A DNA stretch of 64,000 nt. Source: RYN-230 sp963844695. GTDB taxonomy: Bacteria; Actinomycetota; Actinomycetes; Streptosporangiales; Streptosporangiaceae. Each line of letters opens with the position of its first letter. Within the stretch, counting starts at the first letter, position 1. Where the stretch lies: assembly GCA_963844695.1 (NCBI GenBank), contig CAWJPL010000035.1, positions 248,001 through 312,000 on the forward strand. The letters are read 5' to 3'. The notes beneath the pieces were generated by a model that had not been told where the DNA came from, did no database searches, and saw only the letters and a list, made by a program, of their open reading frames with translations. Position numbers and translations under genes: made by a program. Below are positions 18,354 through 26,356 of this stretch, in pieces.

Positions 18354-19457
18354 ATGCTCATCGGCGGTCAGGACATCTTGCTGCCCACCACGATGGTCGG
18401 CAATTATCCCAATCCACGCTGGTACGACGGGCACGCGTTCGCCACCCTGCCCAAGGGTGAGTTCATCCACGACTCGATCAGCAAGGAAGCGTTCGAGGAC
18501 GTGGTGGGTGCGATCGTGCGCGACCAGGAGGCAGCAGGCCTGGACGTGATCAGCGACGGGAAGGTCTACGGCGGGGACTCCCCGTACGGCACGATCCTCT
18601 ACTACTACCTGGAGCGCATGTCCGGCTACCGGCTCTCCGGGCCGCCGATCGGACTGCCGATCTACTCCACCCTGTTCTCCCCCACCTGTGTCGGCGAGAT
18701 CGCCCGCGAAGTCCCCTTCCACCTGGTCAACCTGCGCGCGGTCCGGAAGGCGACCAGGAAGCCGGTCAAGGTGTCCTACACCGGCCTGGGCGTGATCGCC
18801 GCGGCCACCACGAACCTGCACTACAAGGACACCAGGGAAGTCGCGATGGCGCTGGCCAAGGCGTTCAACGAGGACTTCAAGGAACTGGCCGACAACGGCT
18901 GCGACATCATCCAGCTGGATGAGTTCGTCTGGCCGTACGGCATGGGCGACTGGGAGATCGAGGCGCTGAACGCCTCGGTCGAGGGCGTGGACTGCGAGTT
19001 CTGGGTGCACACCTGCTGGGGCAACTACTCCGGGACGCCCGCGTACTTCCCGGACGAGACGACCACCGAGTTCGGGGCGTTCGTGCTGGACAAGCGGGCC
19101 TCCGACGCCCCGGCGCCGGAACGTGCGCACGCGATCTTCCCGCACGTGCTCGACGCGAACATCACCGCGCTGAACTACGAGGTGGGCCGGACCGGGCCGG
19201 ACGACCTCAAGCCGCTGACCGACAACAACTGGACCAAACCGTTCGTGGCCGGGGTCATCGACGTGAAGTCCACCGTCACCGAGAGCGCGGCGGAGGTCGC
19301 CGACCGGATCCGGCAGGTACTCGAGTACGTGCCCGCCGACCGGCTGGGCCTGTCCACCGACTGCGGGCTGATCAACCTGCCCCGGATGATCGCCGCGGGC
19401 AAGCTGCGCGCGCTCGCCGACGGCGCCGCCCAGGTCCGGGCCGAAATCCAGAGCTGA
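18354..19457 (+). CDS. MetE-like zinc thiol-alkyltransferase, probable epoxyalkane:coenzyme M transferase
   Basis: A 367-residue protein with an AAGGAG site before ATG 18354. It is a C-terminal-domain-only member of the cobalamin-independent methionine synthase fold. The N-terminus LPTTMVGNYPNPRW and DVISDGKVYGGDSPYG are family landmarks. The zinc ligands appear as His219-x-Cys221 (WVHTCWGNY) and Cys337 (LSTDCGLINLP). Epoxyalkane:CoM transferase (XecA/EtnE) has this fold, this length (about 370 residues) and this metal set. It joins coenzyme M thiolate to an epoxide ring. The genes that follow encode CoM synthesis, which strongly favours this role over methionine synthesis. Ordinary MetE is about 750 residues. 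The true alkyl donor is unknown, because no alkene monooxygenase is present. A strong terminator follows. Confidence 0.7.
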   Translation: MLIGGQDILLPTTMVGNYPNPRWYDGHAFATLPKGEFIHDSISKEAFEDVVGAIVRDQEAAGLDVISDGKVYGGDSPYGTILYYYLERMSGYRLSGPPIGLPIYSTLFSPTCVGEIAREVPFHLVNLRAVRKATRKPVKVSYTGLGVIAAATTNLHYKDTREVAMALAKAFNEDFKELADNGCDIIQLDEFVWPYGMGDWEIEALNASVEGVDCEFWVHTCWGNYSGTPAYFPDETTTEFGAFVLDKRASDAPAPERAHAIFPHVLDANITALNYEVGRTGPDDLKPLTDNNWTKPFVAGVIDVKSTVTESAAEVADRIRQVLEYVPADRLGLSTDCGLINLPRMIAAGKLRALADGAAQVRAEIQS

Positions 19458-19461
19458 CCGC

Positions 19462-19496
19462 GGCGTCCCCGGAGGGCTCCACCCCTCCGGGGACGC
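19462..19496 (+). terminator. Strong hairpin terminator after the MetE-like gene
   Basis: GGCGTCCCCGGAGGG, loop ctccac, then CCCTCCGGGGACGCC: a perfect 15-bp stem starting four bases after the stop. There is no U-tract, as is common in actinomycetes. Confidence 0.8.
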
Positions 19497-19569
19497 CCGC
19501 GGCCTCGAAGGGCAACGAAACGGCCAAACCTCACCCTGCCAGGACAGCGAAACTCGGGGACCCGCGTGC

Positions 19570-19591
19570 CTATGGTGCGACCACACCATAG
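19570..19591. promoter_or_regulatory. Palindromic operator candidate upstream of comA
   Basis: CTATGGTG, six bases, CACCATAG: a perfect 8-bp inverted repeat ending 15 bases before the start at 19607 and abutting the GGGAGG ribosome site. It is the only such palindrome between the terminator and the coenzyme M operon. It suits repression of the operon by a dimeric regulator, though no regulator gene is adjacent. An mRNA hairpin is the alternative. Confidence 0.5.
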
Positions 19592-19606
19592 AGCGGGAGG
19601 CGCACC

Positions 19607-20405
19607 GTGCCCGAGTGTCCCAGCTTCCTCAGGCTGCCGGCCAGGGAGGCTAAGCCCCGCTCCCGCGGCCTTACCCACGTGCTGGACAGCGGGCTGACCC
19701 CGGACGGGACCCGGGCCTTCCTGGGCCAGGCCGGGCACCTGGTGGACATCGTCAAGGTGGGCTGGGGCATCGGGTACGTCGATCCGCTGCTGGAGGAGCG
19801 GGTCGGCATCTGCGCGGACCACGACTGCCCGGTCTCGCTGGGCGGGACGCTGCTCGAGGTGGCCGCGCTGCAGGACCGGATCAGCGAGCTGCGGGACTGG
19901 GCGCTCAAGGTCGGCATCACCCACGTCGAGGTGTCCAACGGCCTCCGGGCGCTGTCGGCCAGCCGCAAGCACGCCCTGGTCCGCGAGCTGGCCGCGGACT
20001 TCGTGGTGCTCGCCGAGACCGGGGCCAAGGAAGGCGACTACCCGCCGACTCCCGGGGAGTGGGCGCAGGAGATGACCCGCGACCTCGACGCGGGCGCCAC
20101 CTGGGTGATCGCCGAGGGCCGGGAGAGCGGGACGGTCGGGCTGTATAACGCGGACCAGGGCATCCGCGAGGACCTGGTCACCGCCATCCTGGGCTCGATC
20201 CCCGCCGGACAAGGTGATCTTCGAGGCCCCGGGCAAGAGCCAGCAGGCCTGGTTCATCCGCCAACTCGGGGCCGACGTCAACCTCGGCAACATCGCGCCG
20301 GCCAGCGTCCTGGCCCTGGAAACGCTGCGGCTCGGCCTGCGGGCCGACACCGTCCTGGCCCGTGCCCTGACCCCGGGCGCTCTGACCCCGGGCGCCCTGG
20401 CCTGA
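19607..20405 (+). CDS. comA: Phosphosulfolactate synthase (ComA / XcbB1), one frameshift
   Basis: Starts at GTG 19607 with GGGAGG upstream. The protein follows the ComA TIM barrel: GLTHVLDSGLTPDGTRAFLG, VDIVKVGWGIGYVDPLLEER, VSLGGTLLEVAALQDRISEL, GITHVEVSNGLRALSASRKH, then WVIAEGRESGTVGLYNADQG. One extra base near 20207 breaks the frame. Reading on gives KVIFEAPGKSQQAWFIRQLG and GADVNLGNIAPASVLALETL to the stop at 20405, the expected C-terminus. The total of about 265 residues is normal. It adds sulfite to phosphoenolpyruvate to form (R)-phosphosulfolactate, the first step of coenzyme M synthesis. It is first of five genes with gaps of 10 bases or less. Sulfolactate or sulfolipid roles in other bacteria are an alternative but do not explain the neighbours. 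Confidence 0.85.
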
Positions 20406-20415
20406 GTGAGCTGAC

Positions 20416-21351
20416 GTGATCGCCGAGCCCGCGCCCAACACGATCACCCGGCCCTACCGCGGCCTGTCCGTGCAGGAAGTTGACGTCCCGCTCACTCCGG
20501 CCGGCATCGAGGGCCTGCTGAGCCACCGGGAGATCTACCGGCGGACCGCGTTCCTGGTGCTCCGCAACGGCCCGGACACCGCCCTGGTCGCCGTCCGCCC
20601 GGAAGATCCCGGCCCGCTGTTCTCCCCGGTCGCCGAGGCGCGCGTGCTGTCCGGCCCGGAAGCGACGCTCTGGATCACCGACCCGCCGACGGACGTGGGC
20701 AATGCCAGCTCGCTCGCCGCGGCGGCCCTCAAACACCAACGCCCCGGCGTGCTCGCCTACGTCGTCCAGGGCAAGTTCGAGCACGTCAACTTCATCTGGC
20801 GCCCCGCCCCCGTGCAGATCCGGGTCACCGAGGTCATCCCGCCGCACCCCCCGAAACTCCTGGCCATGGCCGAGCAGGTCGTCGCCTACGACGAGGACCT
20901 GCCGCCGATCGACCTGATCCTGGACGCGGTGGACGTGACCGAATTGGTCGCCGCGAACCCGGCGCCGCACTACCTCCTGCCCTGCCGGGGCAGCGGCGTC
21001 CCATCCGAAGGTGACGTCAGCTTCCTCGACACCCACCCGCCCTACCACGACGACTGGCTGCTCATCGGCTGTGAACGCTCCCGCCAGTTCCACAACCACT
21101 TTTACCTAACGGAACCACGCCAGGTGGATCTCTGCCCCAAGGCGAGAATCGCGGCGGGCGACTCCGGCGGGATAGTTCTCACGAAGTGCTGCCTCCGGGA
21201 ACGGGGCATTGAGATAGACGGCACGCGGGCCGTCGTCCCCTGGGGCGCCAACCTGGACGAAGTCCGCGCCGCGCTGCGAGCCCTGTGCGGAGTCCCGCCA
21301 GTCCCGGCGGCAGCAAGCACGAACTCAGCGGCGGGAAGCACCAACCCATGA
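20416..21351 (+). CDS. Unknown 311-aa protein within the coenzyme M operon
   Basis: Starts at GTG 20416, ten bases after comA, and its TGA overlaps the next start (ATGA), so it is translationally coupled. No family was recognised. The N half has ITRPYRGLSVQEVDVPLTPA and YRRTAFLVLRNGPDTALVAV. The C half is conserved-looking and rich in Cys, His and aromatics: GDVSFLDTHPPYHDDWLLIG, CERSRQFHNHFYLTEPRQVD, LCPKARIAAG, then GGIVLTKCCLRERGIEI with a CC pair. There is no signal peptide, membrane helix or Rossmann motif. The Cys/His content could bind a metal or carry a redox thiol. Its position in the middle of the biosynthetic operon suggests a step or chaperone role in making or handling coenzyme M. 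That is inference only. Confidence 0.8.
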   Translation: MIAEPAPNTITRPYRGLSVQEVDVPLTPAGIEGLLSHREIYRRTAFLVLRNGPDTALVAVRPEDPGPLFSPVAEARVLSGPEATLWITDPPTDVGNASSLAAAALKHQRPGVLAYVVQGKFEHVNFIWRPAPVQIRVTEVIPPHPPKLLAMAEQVVAYDEDLPPIDLILDAVDVTELVAANPAPHYLLPCRGSGVPSEGDVSFLDTHPPYHDDWLLIGCERSRQFHNHFYLTEPRQVDLCPKARIAAGDSGGIVLTKCCLRERGIEIDGTRAVVPWGANLDEVRAALRALCGVPPVPAAASTNSAAGSTNP

Positions 21352-22691
21352 GCGGCGGCGCGCACCCAGCCGACTCAGCCATCTTCGGCCACCTCTGGAC
21401 CACACCCGAAGCGTCGGCCTTGTTCACCGACGAAGGCCGGACGCAGTCCTGGCTGCAGATCCTGGGCGCCTTGGCTCAGGCGCAGGCCGACGTGGGGCTG
21501 ATACCTGCGGAGGCGGCCAAGACGATCCGGGCCCACGCTGACGTGTCGCTGATCGACCTGGACCTGGTCGCGGAGCAGACCAGGTCGACCGGGCACTCCA
21601 CCCTGGGCTTGATCACGGCGCTGCGGGCGGTGCTTCCGGAGGACGCACGGGAGTGGGTGTACTACGGGGCCACGGTGCAGGATCTGTCGGACACGTGGTT
21701 CGCGCTGGTGTTCCGGGCCGTGGGGGATATCGCCGAGCGGGACGTGACGCGGATGCGGGACCGGGCGCTGGAGCTGGCCGGCGAGTACCGGGACACGCCG
21801 ATGTGCGGGCGGACCCACGGGCAGCCCGGGCTCCCGATCACGTTCGGGTTCAAGGCCGCGGTGTGGGCCGTCGAGCTGGACCGGCACCTGGAGCGGTTGC
21901 GGCAGGGCCGGCGCCGGTGGGAGGTCGTGCAGCTCGGCGGGGCGCTCGGGACGATGGAGTTCTGGGGCGGCCAGGCCCTGGACCTGCTGGACGGGTTCGC
22001 CCGGCAGCTAAGGCTGGGGGTTCCCGTGGTGCCGTGGATCACGGCCCGGGACGGGGTGGCCGAGTTCATCTGGCTGCTCGCCGCGATCTCCGCGACGGCC
22101 GGCAAGATCGGCAACGAGGTGTACCAGCTGCAGCGGCCGGAGATCGGGGAGCTGCGGGAGTCGTTCACCCCGGGCACGGTCGGCTCGATCACCATGCCGC
22201 ACAAGCGCAACCCGGAGATCTCCGAGCACCTGGTCACCCTGGCCCGGGTGATCCGGGCCCAGGCCGGCGTGGCCCTGGACGGGATGGTGAGCGAGCACGA
22301 ACGGGACGGCCGGGCCTGGAAGGCCGAGTGGCTGGTGGTCCCGGAGACCTCGATGGCCTTCGCGGCCAGCGTCGGGTCCGGGGCCCGGATGCTGGACGGG
22401 ATCCGGGCCGACCCGGACCGGATGCTGGCCAACATCGACAGCCATCGCGGCTACCTGCTGTCCGAGCCGGTGATGCGGGCGCTGGCCGACCGGCTCGGCA
22501 AGCACTCCGCGCACGACAGCGTGTACGCCGCGGCCATGCACGGCCTCGACCAGGATCAGGACTTCCGCGCCGCGCTGCGCGCGGACCCCCGGCTGGACGC
22601 GATTCCCGACACCGAACTCGACGAACTGCTGGAGGTGCGTTCCTCGCTTGGCTCGTGCGCCGCGTTCGTGGACCGGGCCCAGGGCAGGTGA
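21348..22691 (+). CDS. Aspartase/fumarase-superfamily lyase, likely phosphosulfolactate phospho-lyase (XcbC1-like)
   Basis: The start is ATG 21348 (MSGGAHPADSAIFGHLW), overlapping the previous stop; the frame is open further upstream. The protein has 447 residues. It has the superfamily blocks TRSTGHSTLGLITALRAVLP, WVYYGATVQDLSDTW, CGRTHGQPGLPITFGFK and the signature loop GSITMPHKRNP at about 279-289. It resembles adenylosuccinate lyase/cycloisomerase members. In Xanthobacter coenzyme M synthesis XcbC1, of this superfamily, eliminates phosphate from phosphosulfolactate to give sulfoacrylate. The operon contains a second superfamily member (23766), so the split of roles between the two is uncertain, but this adenylosuccinate-lyase-like one best fits XcbC1. 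The next gene starts at a GTGA overlap. Confidence 0.75.
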   Translation: MSGGAHPADSAIFGHLWTTPEASALFTDEGRTQSWLQILGALAQAQADVGLIPAEAAKTIRAHADVSLIDLDLVAEQTRSTGHSTLGLITALRAVLPEDAREWVYYGATVQDLSDTWFALVFRAVGDIAERDVTRMRDRALELAGEYRDTPMCGRTHGQPGLPITFGFKAAVWAVELDRHLERLRQGRRRWEVVQLGGALGTMEFWGGQALDLLDGFARQLRLGVPVVPWITARDGVAEFIWLLAAISATAGKIGNEVYQLQRPEIGELRESFTPGTVGSITMPHKRNPEISEHLVTLARVIRAQAGVALDGMVSEHERDGRAWKAEWLVVPETSMAFAASVGSGARMLDGIRADPDRMLANIDSHRGYLLSEPVMRALADRLGKHSAHDSVYAAAMHGLDQDQDFRAALRADPRLDAIPDTELDELLEVRSSLGSCAAFVDRAQGR

Positions 22692-23766
22692 CTGCGGTGA
22701 CCACTGGGCCGCGAACGGCCAGCCCCGGGACTGGCGCAGGCAGTTCCGGGGCTGGCGCCCGCGGATCCGGGGCCGGCCTCCCGCGCGTGGATCTGGTCCT
22801 CGCCCCCACCCCGCTGCACCCGGCGCCCCGGTTGTCGCGCGAGCTGGGGGTGCCGGTGCTGTTCAAACGCGACGACCTGGCCGGCGTCGGCCTGGGCGGC
22901 AACAAGCTGCGCGGGCTGGAGTTCCTCATCGCGGACGCGCTCGCGCAGGGCTGCGACAGCCTGGTGACCGGGGCCGGGCCCCAGTCGAACTGGACCATGC
23001 TGGCCGCCCTGACCTGCCTGCGCTACGGGATCGAGCCACACGTCGTGTGCTACGGCAGCGACAGCGCGCACCGCGCCGAAGGCAACCTGCGGCTGCACCG
23101 CTGGCTCGGGGTGGACGTGCGGTTCACCGGGGAGGCGGAACGGTCGTCGGTGGACGCGGGCATCGCGGCGGTCACCGGGGAGTTGCGCGCCGCAGGCCGG
23201 CACCCGTACCCGGTGCCCCGGGGTGGCGCGACACCGCTGGGCGCGCTGGGCTACGTCCGGGCCAGCCTGGAACTGGCCGCCCAGCTGGCCGGGCTGGACG
23301 AGCCGCCGACCGGGCTGTGGCTGGCCACCGGGTCCTGCGGGACCCAGGCCGGGCTGGTGGCCGGGGCGGCCGTGACCGGCGCCAGCTACCAGGTCGTGGG
23401 GGTGACGGTGCAGCCCGGCCGGGGAAGCCGCGGGCCGGGTCCGGGAACTGGCCGCCGCGGCGGCCGCGCTGGCCGGGACCGGCCCGGATCTCCCCGCGCC
23501 GGATGTGCGCACCGGGTGGATCGGGCCGGGGTACGGCGCCCCTTCCGCCGCAGGGCAGGCCGCGGCCCGGCTCGTCGCGGAGACCGAGGGCGTGTTCCTG
23601 GACCCGGTGTTCGGGGCCAAGGCGATGGCCGCCCTGATCGCCGGGTGCCGCGCGGGCCGAGGTGCACGGCCCCCAGGTGTTCCTGGTCAGCGGGGGCGCG
23701 CCCACCCTGTTCGCAGGGTCAGCTCTCGACGGGCGAGCTCCCGACGGATCCGAAAGTGAGGCGTGA
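22688..23766 (+). CDS. PLP-dependent D-cysteine desulfhydrase-like enzyme (XcbE1-like), two frameshifts
   Basis: GTG 22688 overlaps the preceding TGA. After a low-complexity lead of about 35 residues come DLVLAPTPLHPAPRLSRELG, VLFKRDDLAGVGLGGNKLRG with the PLP lysine at about residue 73, VTGAGPQSNWTMLAALTCLR, and GLWLATGSCGTQAGLVAG (phosphate-binding loop). This is the tryptophan-synthase-beta fold of ACC deaminase/D-cysteine desulfhydrase. Frameshifts near 23420 and 23658 are needed to read on through EGVFLDPVFGAKAMAALIAG and GPQVFLVSGGAPTLFAG to the stop at 23766. The thiolation step of bacterial coenzyme M synthesis uses an enzyme of this family (XcbE1). D-cysteine desulfhydration is the alternative if it acts alone. 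Confidence 0.75.
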
Positions 23767-25277
23767 TGACGGGAGTGCGTCCGCCCGAGGGATATCTCGG
23801 CACCGCGGCCCGGATCACCAGCGGGCCCGCGCCCGAACTCGTCGAGGCCGGCTACGCGCTGGAGATCGGCGACGCGCCGCTGCTGCACCGGGGCCTGACC
23901 CTGGCCGACCTCGCGCACCTCGTCGAACTGGTCGAGTGCGGCGCGCTCACCCGTGACGAGGCGGCGCCGGTGGGCGCGGTGCTGCTCAAGCTGCTCGACG
24001 CACCGGCCTCCGAGTTCCCCTACGACCCGGTCTACGGCGACGCCTACAACAGCCGGGAACGCGAGCTGGAGCGGGAACTCGGCCCGGCCGCCGGGCGCCT
24101 GCACCTCGGCCGGACCCGCCGGGAGGCGGGCCGTATCGCGTTCCGGCTCGCCCTGCGGGACCGGCTGCTCAGCCTGCACACCGACGTGGCCGCGTTCGCC
24201 CGCGCGGTCGCGGACCAGGCCACCTCCCAGGCCAGCACGCTCTGGGCGGACACCACCTACCTGCAGCCCGCGCAACCGTCCACGTTCGGGCACTACCTGG
24301 GCGGCTTCGCCGAGCAGGCCGTGCGGCACCTGGACCGGATCGAGGCCGCCTACGGCCTCGCGGACGTCTCGCCGGGCGGCGCGGGCGGGGTGGGCGGCAC
24401 CCGGCTGCCGCTGGACCGGGGCCGGCTGGCCCAGGGACTGGGCTTCGGTGCGGTCGGCCCGCACACCCGCGACGCGATGTGGTCGGCCGATGTGCTGGCC
24501 GACGCGGTCCTGGCGGCGGCGCAGGCGGTGACCACGATCAGCCAGCTCGCCTCGGACCTGGAGATCTTCGCCAGCCCCGCGTTCGGTTATGTCACGCTGG
24601 ACGCTTCGCTCTGCCGGGCCAGCGTGCTGATGCCGCAGAAACGCAACCCGTACGCGCTGCCGGTCCTGCGCGGGGGCGCGGGCACGCTGGTGGGCCGCCT
24701 GACCGGGCTGCTCGCGACCGGGCTCACCCCGTCCGCGCGCACCGACAACTGGCTGTACGCCTACGGCGAGGTGGCGGGGGCGCTCGACCTGGCGGGGCGG
24801 CTCGTCCGGCTGGGAACCGCGGTGGTGACCGGGCTGAGCGTGGACGCTGACGTCCTGGCCGAGCAAGCGGTCAGCCATTTCACCGCGGCCGCCGACCTCG
24901 CGGAGGAACTGACCCAGCGTTACCGGCTCGACTACCGCACCGCGTACCGGGTGGTCGGCCGGGCCGTCGCCAGCGCACTGGCCCGCGGCGGGGACGAGCT
25001 GACCGTGCCCGTAGTGCGGGCCGCGGCGGCGGAAATCACCGGAGCCGAGGTGCCGATCACCGCGGACCTGCTCAGCGCCGTCACCGATCCCGCTACGGTC
25101 GTGGCGGCGCGCAGCGCCCCCGGCGGCGCGAGCCCGGGGCGGGTCCGGGAGCACGCCCGCCGGGTCAAGCGCCGCGTGGCGGCCGCACGGCAGTGGAACT
25201 CGGCCCGCCGGGCCCGGAACGCCGAGGCGGAAAGCGCCCTGATCTCTGCGGCCCAGGCGTTCACGTCCGGGGGGTAG
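23766..25277 (+). CDS. Aspartase/fumarase-superfamily enzyme, argininosuccinate-lyase-like (XcbD1-like)
   Basis: ATG 23766 overlaps the previous stop (TGATG); an in-frame GTG lies one codon earlier. About 503 residues. Blocks are YNSRERELERELGPAAGRLH, HLGRTRREAGRIAFRLALRD, TTYLQPAQPSTFGHYLGGF, then the signature SVLMPQKRNP at about 286-295. The Arg/Ala-rich tail ends AAQAFTSGG. The fold is that of argininosuccinate lyase, but no arginine genes are nearby. Xanthobacter XcbD1 is the second superfamily member of its coenzyme M cluster and is assigned to a step after phosphate elimination (decarboxylation in the published five-step scheme, as I recall it). Last gene of the operon. The gene is intact, unlike its upstream neighbour. 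Confidence 0.75.
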   Translation: MTGVRPPEGYLGTAARITSGPAPELVEAGYALEIGDAPLLHRGLTLADLAHLVELVECGALTRDEAAPVGAVLLKLLDAPASEFPYDPVYGDAYNSRERELERELGPAAGRLHLGRTRREAGRIAFRLALRDRLLSLHTDVAAFARAVADQATSQASTLWADTTYLQPAQPSTFGHYLGGFAEQAVRHLDRIEAAYGLADVSPGGAGGVGGTRLPLDRGRLAQGLGFGAVGPHTRDAMWSADVLADAVLAAAQAVTTISQLASDLEIFASPAFGYVTLDASLCRASVLMPQKRNPYALPVLRGGAGTLVGRLTGLLATGLTPSARTDNWLYAYGEVAGALDLAGRLVRLGTAVVTGLSVDADVLAEQAVSHFTAAADLAEELTQRYRLDYRTAYRVVGRAVASALARGGDELTVPVVRAAAAEITGAEVPITADLLSAVTDPATVVAARSAPGGASPGRVREHARRVKRRVAAARQWNSARRARNAEAESALISAAQAFTSGG

Positions 25278-25282
25278 AGCGC

Positions 25283-25322
25283 CGAGATCCGGGCTCCTAT
25301 TCCGAGATCCGGACCCCTATTC
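25283..25322. repeat. 20-bp direct repeat at operon end
   Basis: CGAGATCCGGGCTCCTATTC followed directly by CGAGATCCGGACCCCTATTC, differing at two or three bases, just after the stop of the last coenzyme M gene and overlapping the end of the convergent gene. Confidence 0.5.
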
Positions 25323-25760
25323 CCTGGTCCAGTGCGGCCGGCGGAACATCCGGCCGATCCGGTCGTGCAGGGCCGTGCCGGTCTCACCCAGCATGTTCAC
25401 GTGATAGACGGGCGCGCCGTCCGGCGGCGGCAGCAGCCCGACCTCGGAGTGGTCCAGATCGCACCGGATGTAGCCGGCGGTGATCGCGGCGATCTTGTCG
25501 GCGTCGACGAATCGGAGGCCGCCCGATGGGGACAGCCGTTCCAGGTTCCTGGCCGCGGCCGGGTGGCCTTTCGCGAGCTCCTTCTGGATTTCACGGTCGG
25601 CGAAGGCTCCGCCCCCGACCCAGATCACGATCCCGTCGAACAGGTCCAGCTGCGGGACTTCGAGCACGTGTTCCAGGATGCCGAACTGTTCGGAGTCCCG
25701 GGTGAGCACCGGGACTCCCGGCGTCACCGCCTCGTAGGAGACGAGGAATTCATCTTCCAC
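25317..25760 (-). CDS. PRC-barrel-like small protein
   Basis: A 147-residue protein: MEDEFLVSYEAVTPGVPVLT, then RDSEQFGILEHVLEVPQLDL, FDGIVIWVGGGAFADREIQK, GGLRFVDADKIAAITAGYIR. A short beta-strand domain with a turn like PRC-barrel proteins (a domain found in RNA processing and photosystem assembly proteins) is the closest pattern. The last 40 residues are unlike any family I know. It is convergent with the coenzyme M operon, with the stops only 40 bases apart. Intact. Function unknown. Confidence 0.5.
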   Translation of the reverse strand: MEDEFLVSYEAVTPGVPVLTRDSEQFGILEHVLEVPQLDLFDGIVIWVGGGAFADREIQKELAKGHPAAARNLERLSPSGGLRFVDADKIAAITAGYIRCDLDHSEVGLLPPPDGAPVYHVNMLGETGTALHDRIGRMFRRPHWTRE

Positions 25761-25812
25761 GCCGACCTCCCGGACTTATCGGACCCGTGGCAGTGCGAAA
25801 CGACGTTACCGC

Positions 25813-26356
25813 TCAAGGGTGGATCAGGACCAGGCCGGGCCGGGCGCCGGGGGTGTCCGGGCCGTGGCCGATTGGTTCCCAGCCCTCCCCCTGGTAGAGG
25901 GCCATCGCAGGCGTCGGCTCGTCCCGGGTGATCAGCCAGGCGCCGGTCTTCGTTGCGGAAAGCAGGGTGGCGAGCAGTTGCCGGCCCAGTCCGGCCCGGC
26001 GGTGCCACGGGTGGACCGCGAGCAGGTACACGGCGAACCGTCCGTCCAGGCGGCCGGCCGCCCCGGCCAGGCGTTCCTTCAGCTGGTCCGCCCAGTCGTC
26101 GGTCTGCTCGGCCCACCGCCAGCCGTGCCCGTAGGCGAACCCGGTGAGCTGACCGTCTGCGGTCCGGGCCGCCACGGCCTCGATATCGGGCCGCCGCAGC
26201 AGGGCCGCGTACAGCCGGGCGCACCCGGCGGCCATGGCCCTCGACTCGTGCAGCGGGCTGCCAGCACGTCGCCGCGTAGTACAGCGACTCCACCTCGGCC
26301 GCGCTGGGCACCTGACCCGGGCCACAGCGGAACACCCGGGTTCCCGGGTCAGGCAC
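25813..26356 (-). CDS. GNAT-family N-acetyltransferase, one frameshift
   Basis: The gene starts at GTG 26356, overlapping the stop of the upstream acetyltransferase gene, and reads VPDPGTRVFRCGPG. Near 26258 the frame shifts and continues LYAALLRRPDIEAVAARTAD, LTGFAYGHGWRWAE, VYLLAVHPWHRRAGLGRQLL and GAWLITRDEPTPAMALYQGE. The strand beta-4 and following RRAGLGRQL form the acetyl-CoA pyrophosphate loop (R/Q-x-x-G-x-G/A). About 180 residues. It acetylates an amine on a small molecule or protein. The substrate is unknown. It is coupled to a second GNAT gene. Confidence 0.75.

Noticed and set aside
18219..19589. Long 456-aa minus-strand open frame
   Set aside because: It is antisense to the MetE-like gene, with Arg/Gly/Val/His-rich composition and no family motif; a GC-rich shadow.
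21653..23956. 767-aa plus-strand frame spanning the lyase and PLP genes
   Set aside because: Only its middle (22688-23420) is the real PLP gene. The rest is Gly/Arg-rich out-of-frame reading.
23766..25277. True argininosuccinate lyase of arginine synthesis
   Set aside because: No arginine genes are nearby. It is the last gene of the coenzyme M operon, coupled to the PLP enzyme gene.
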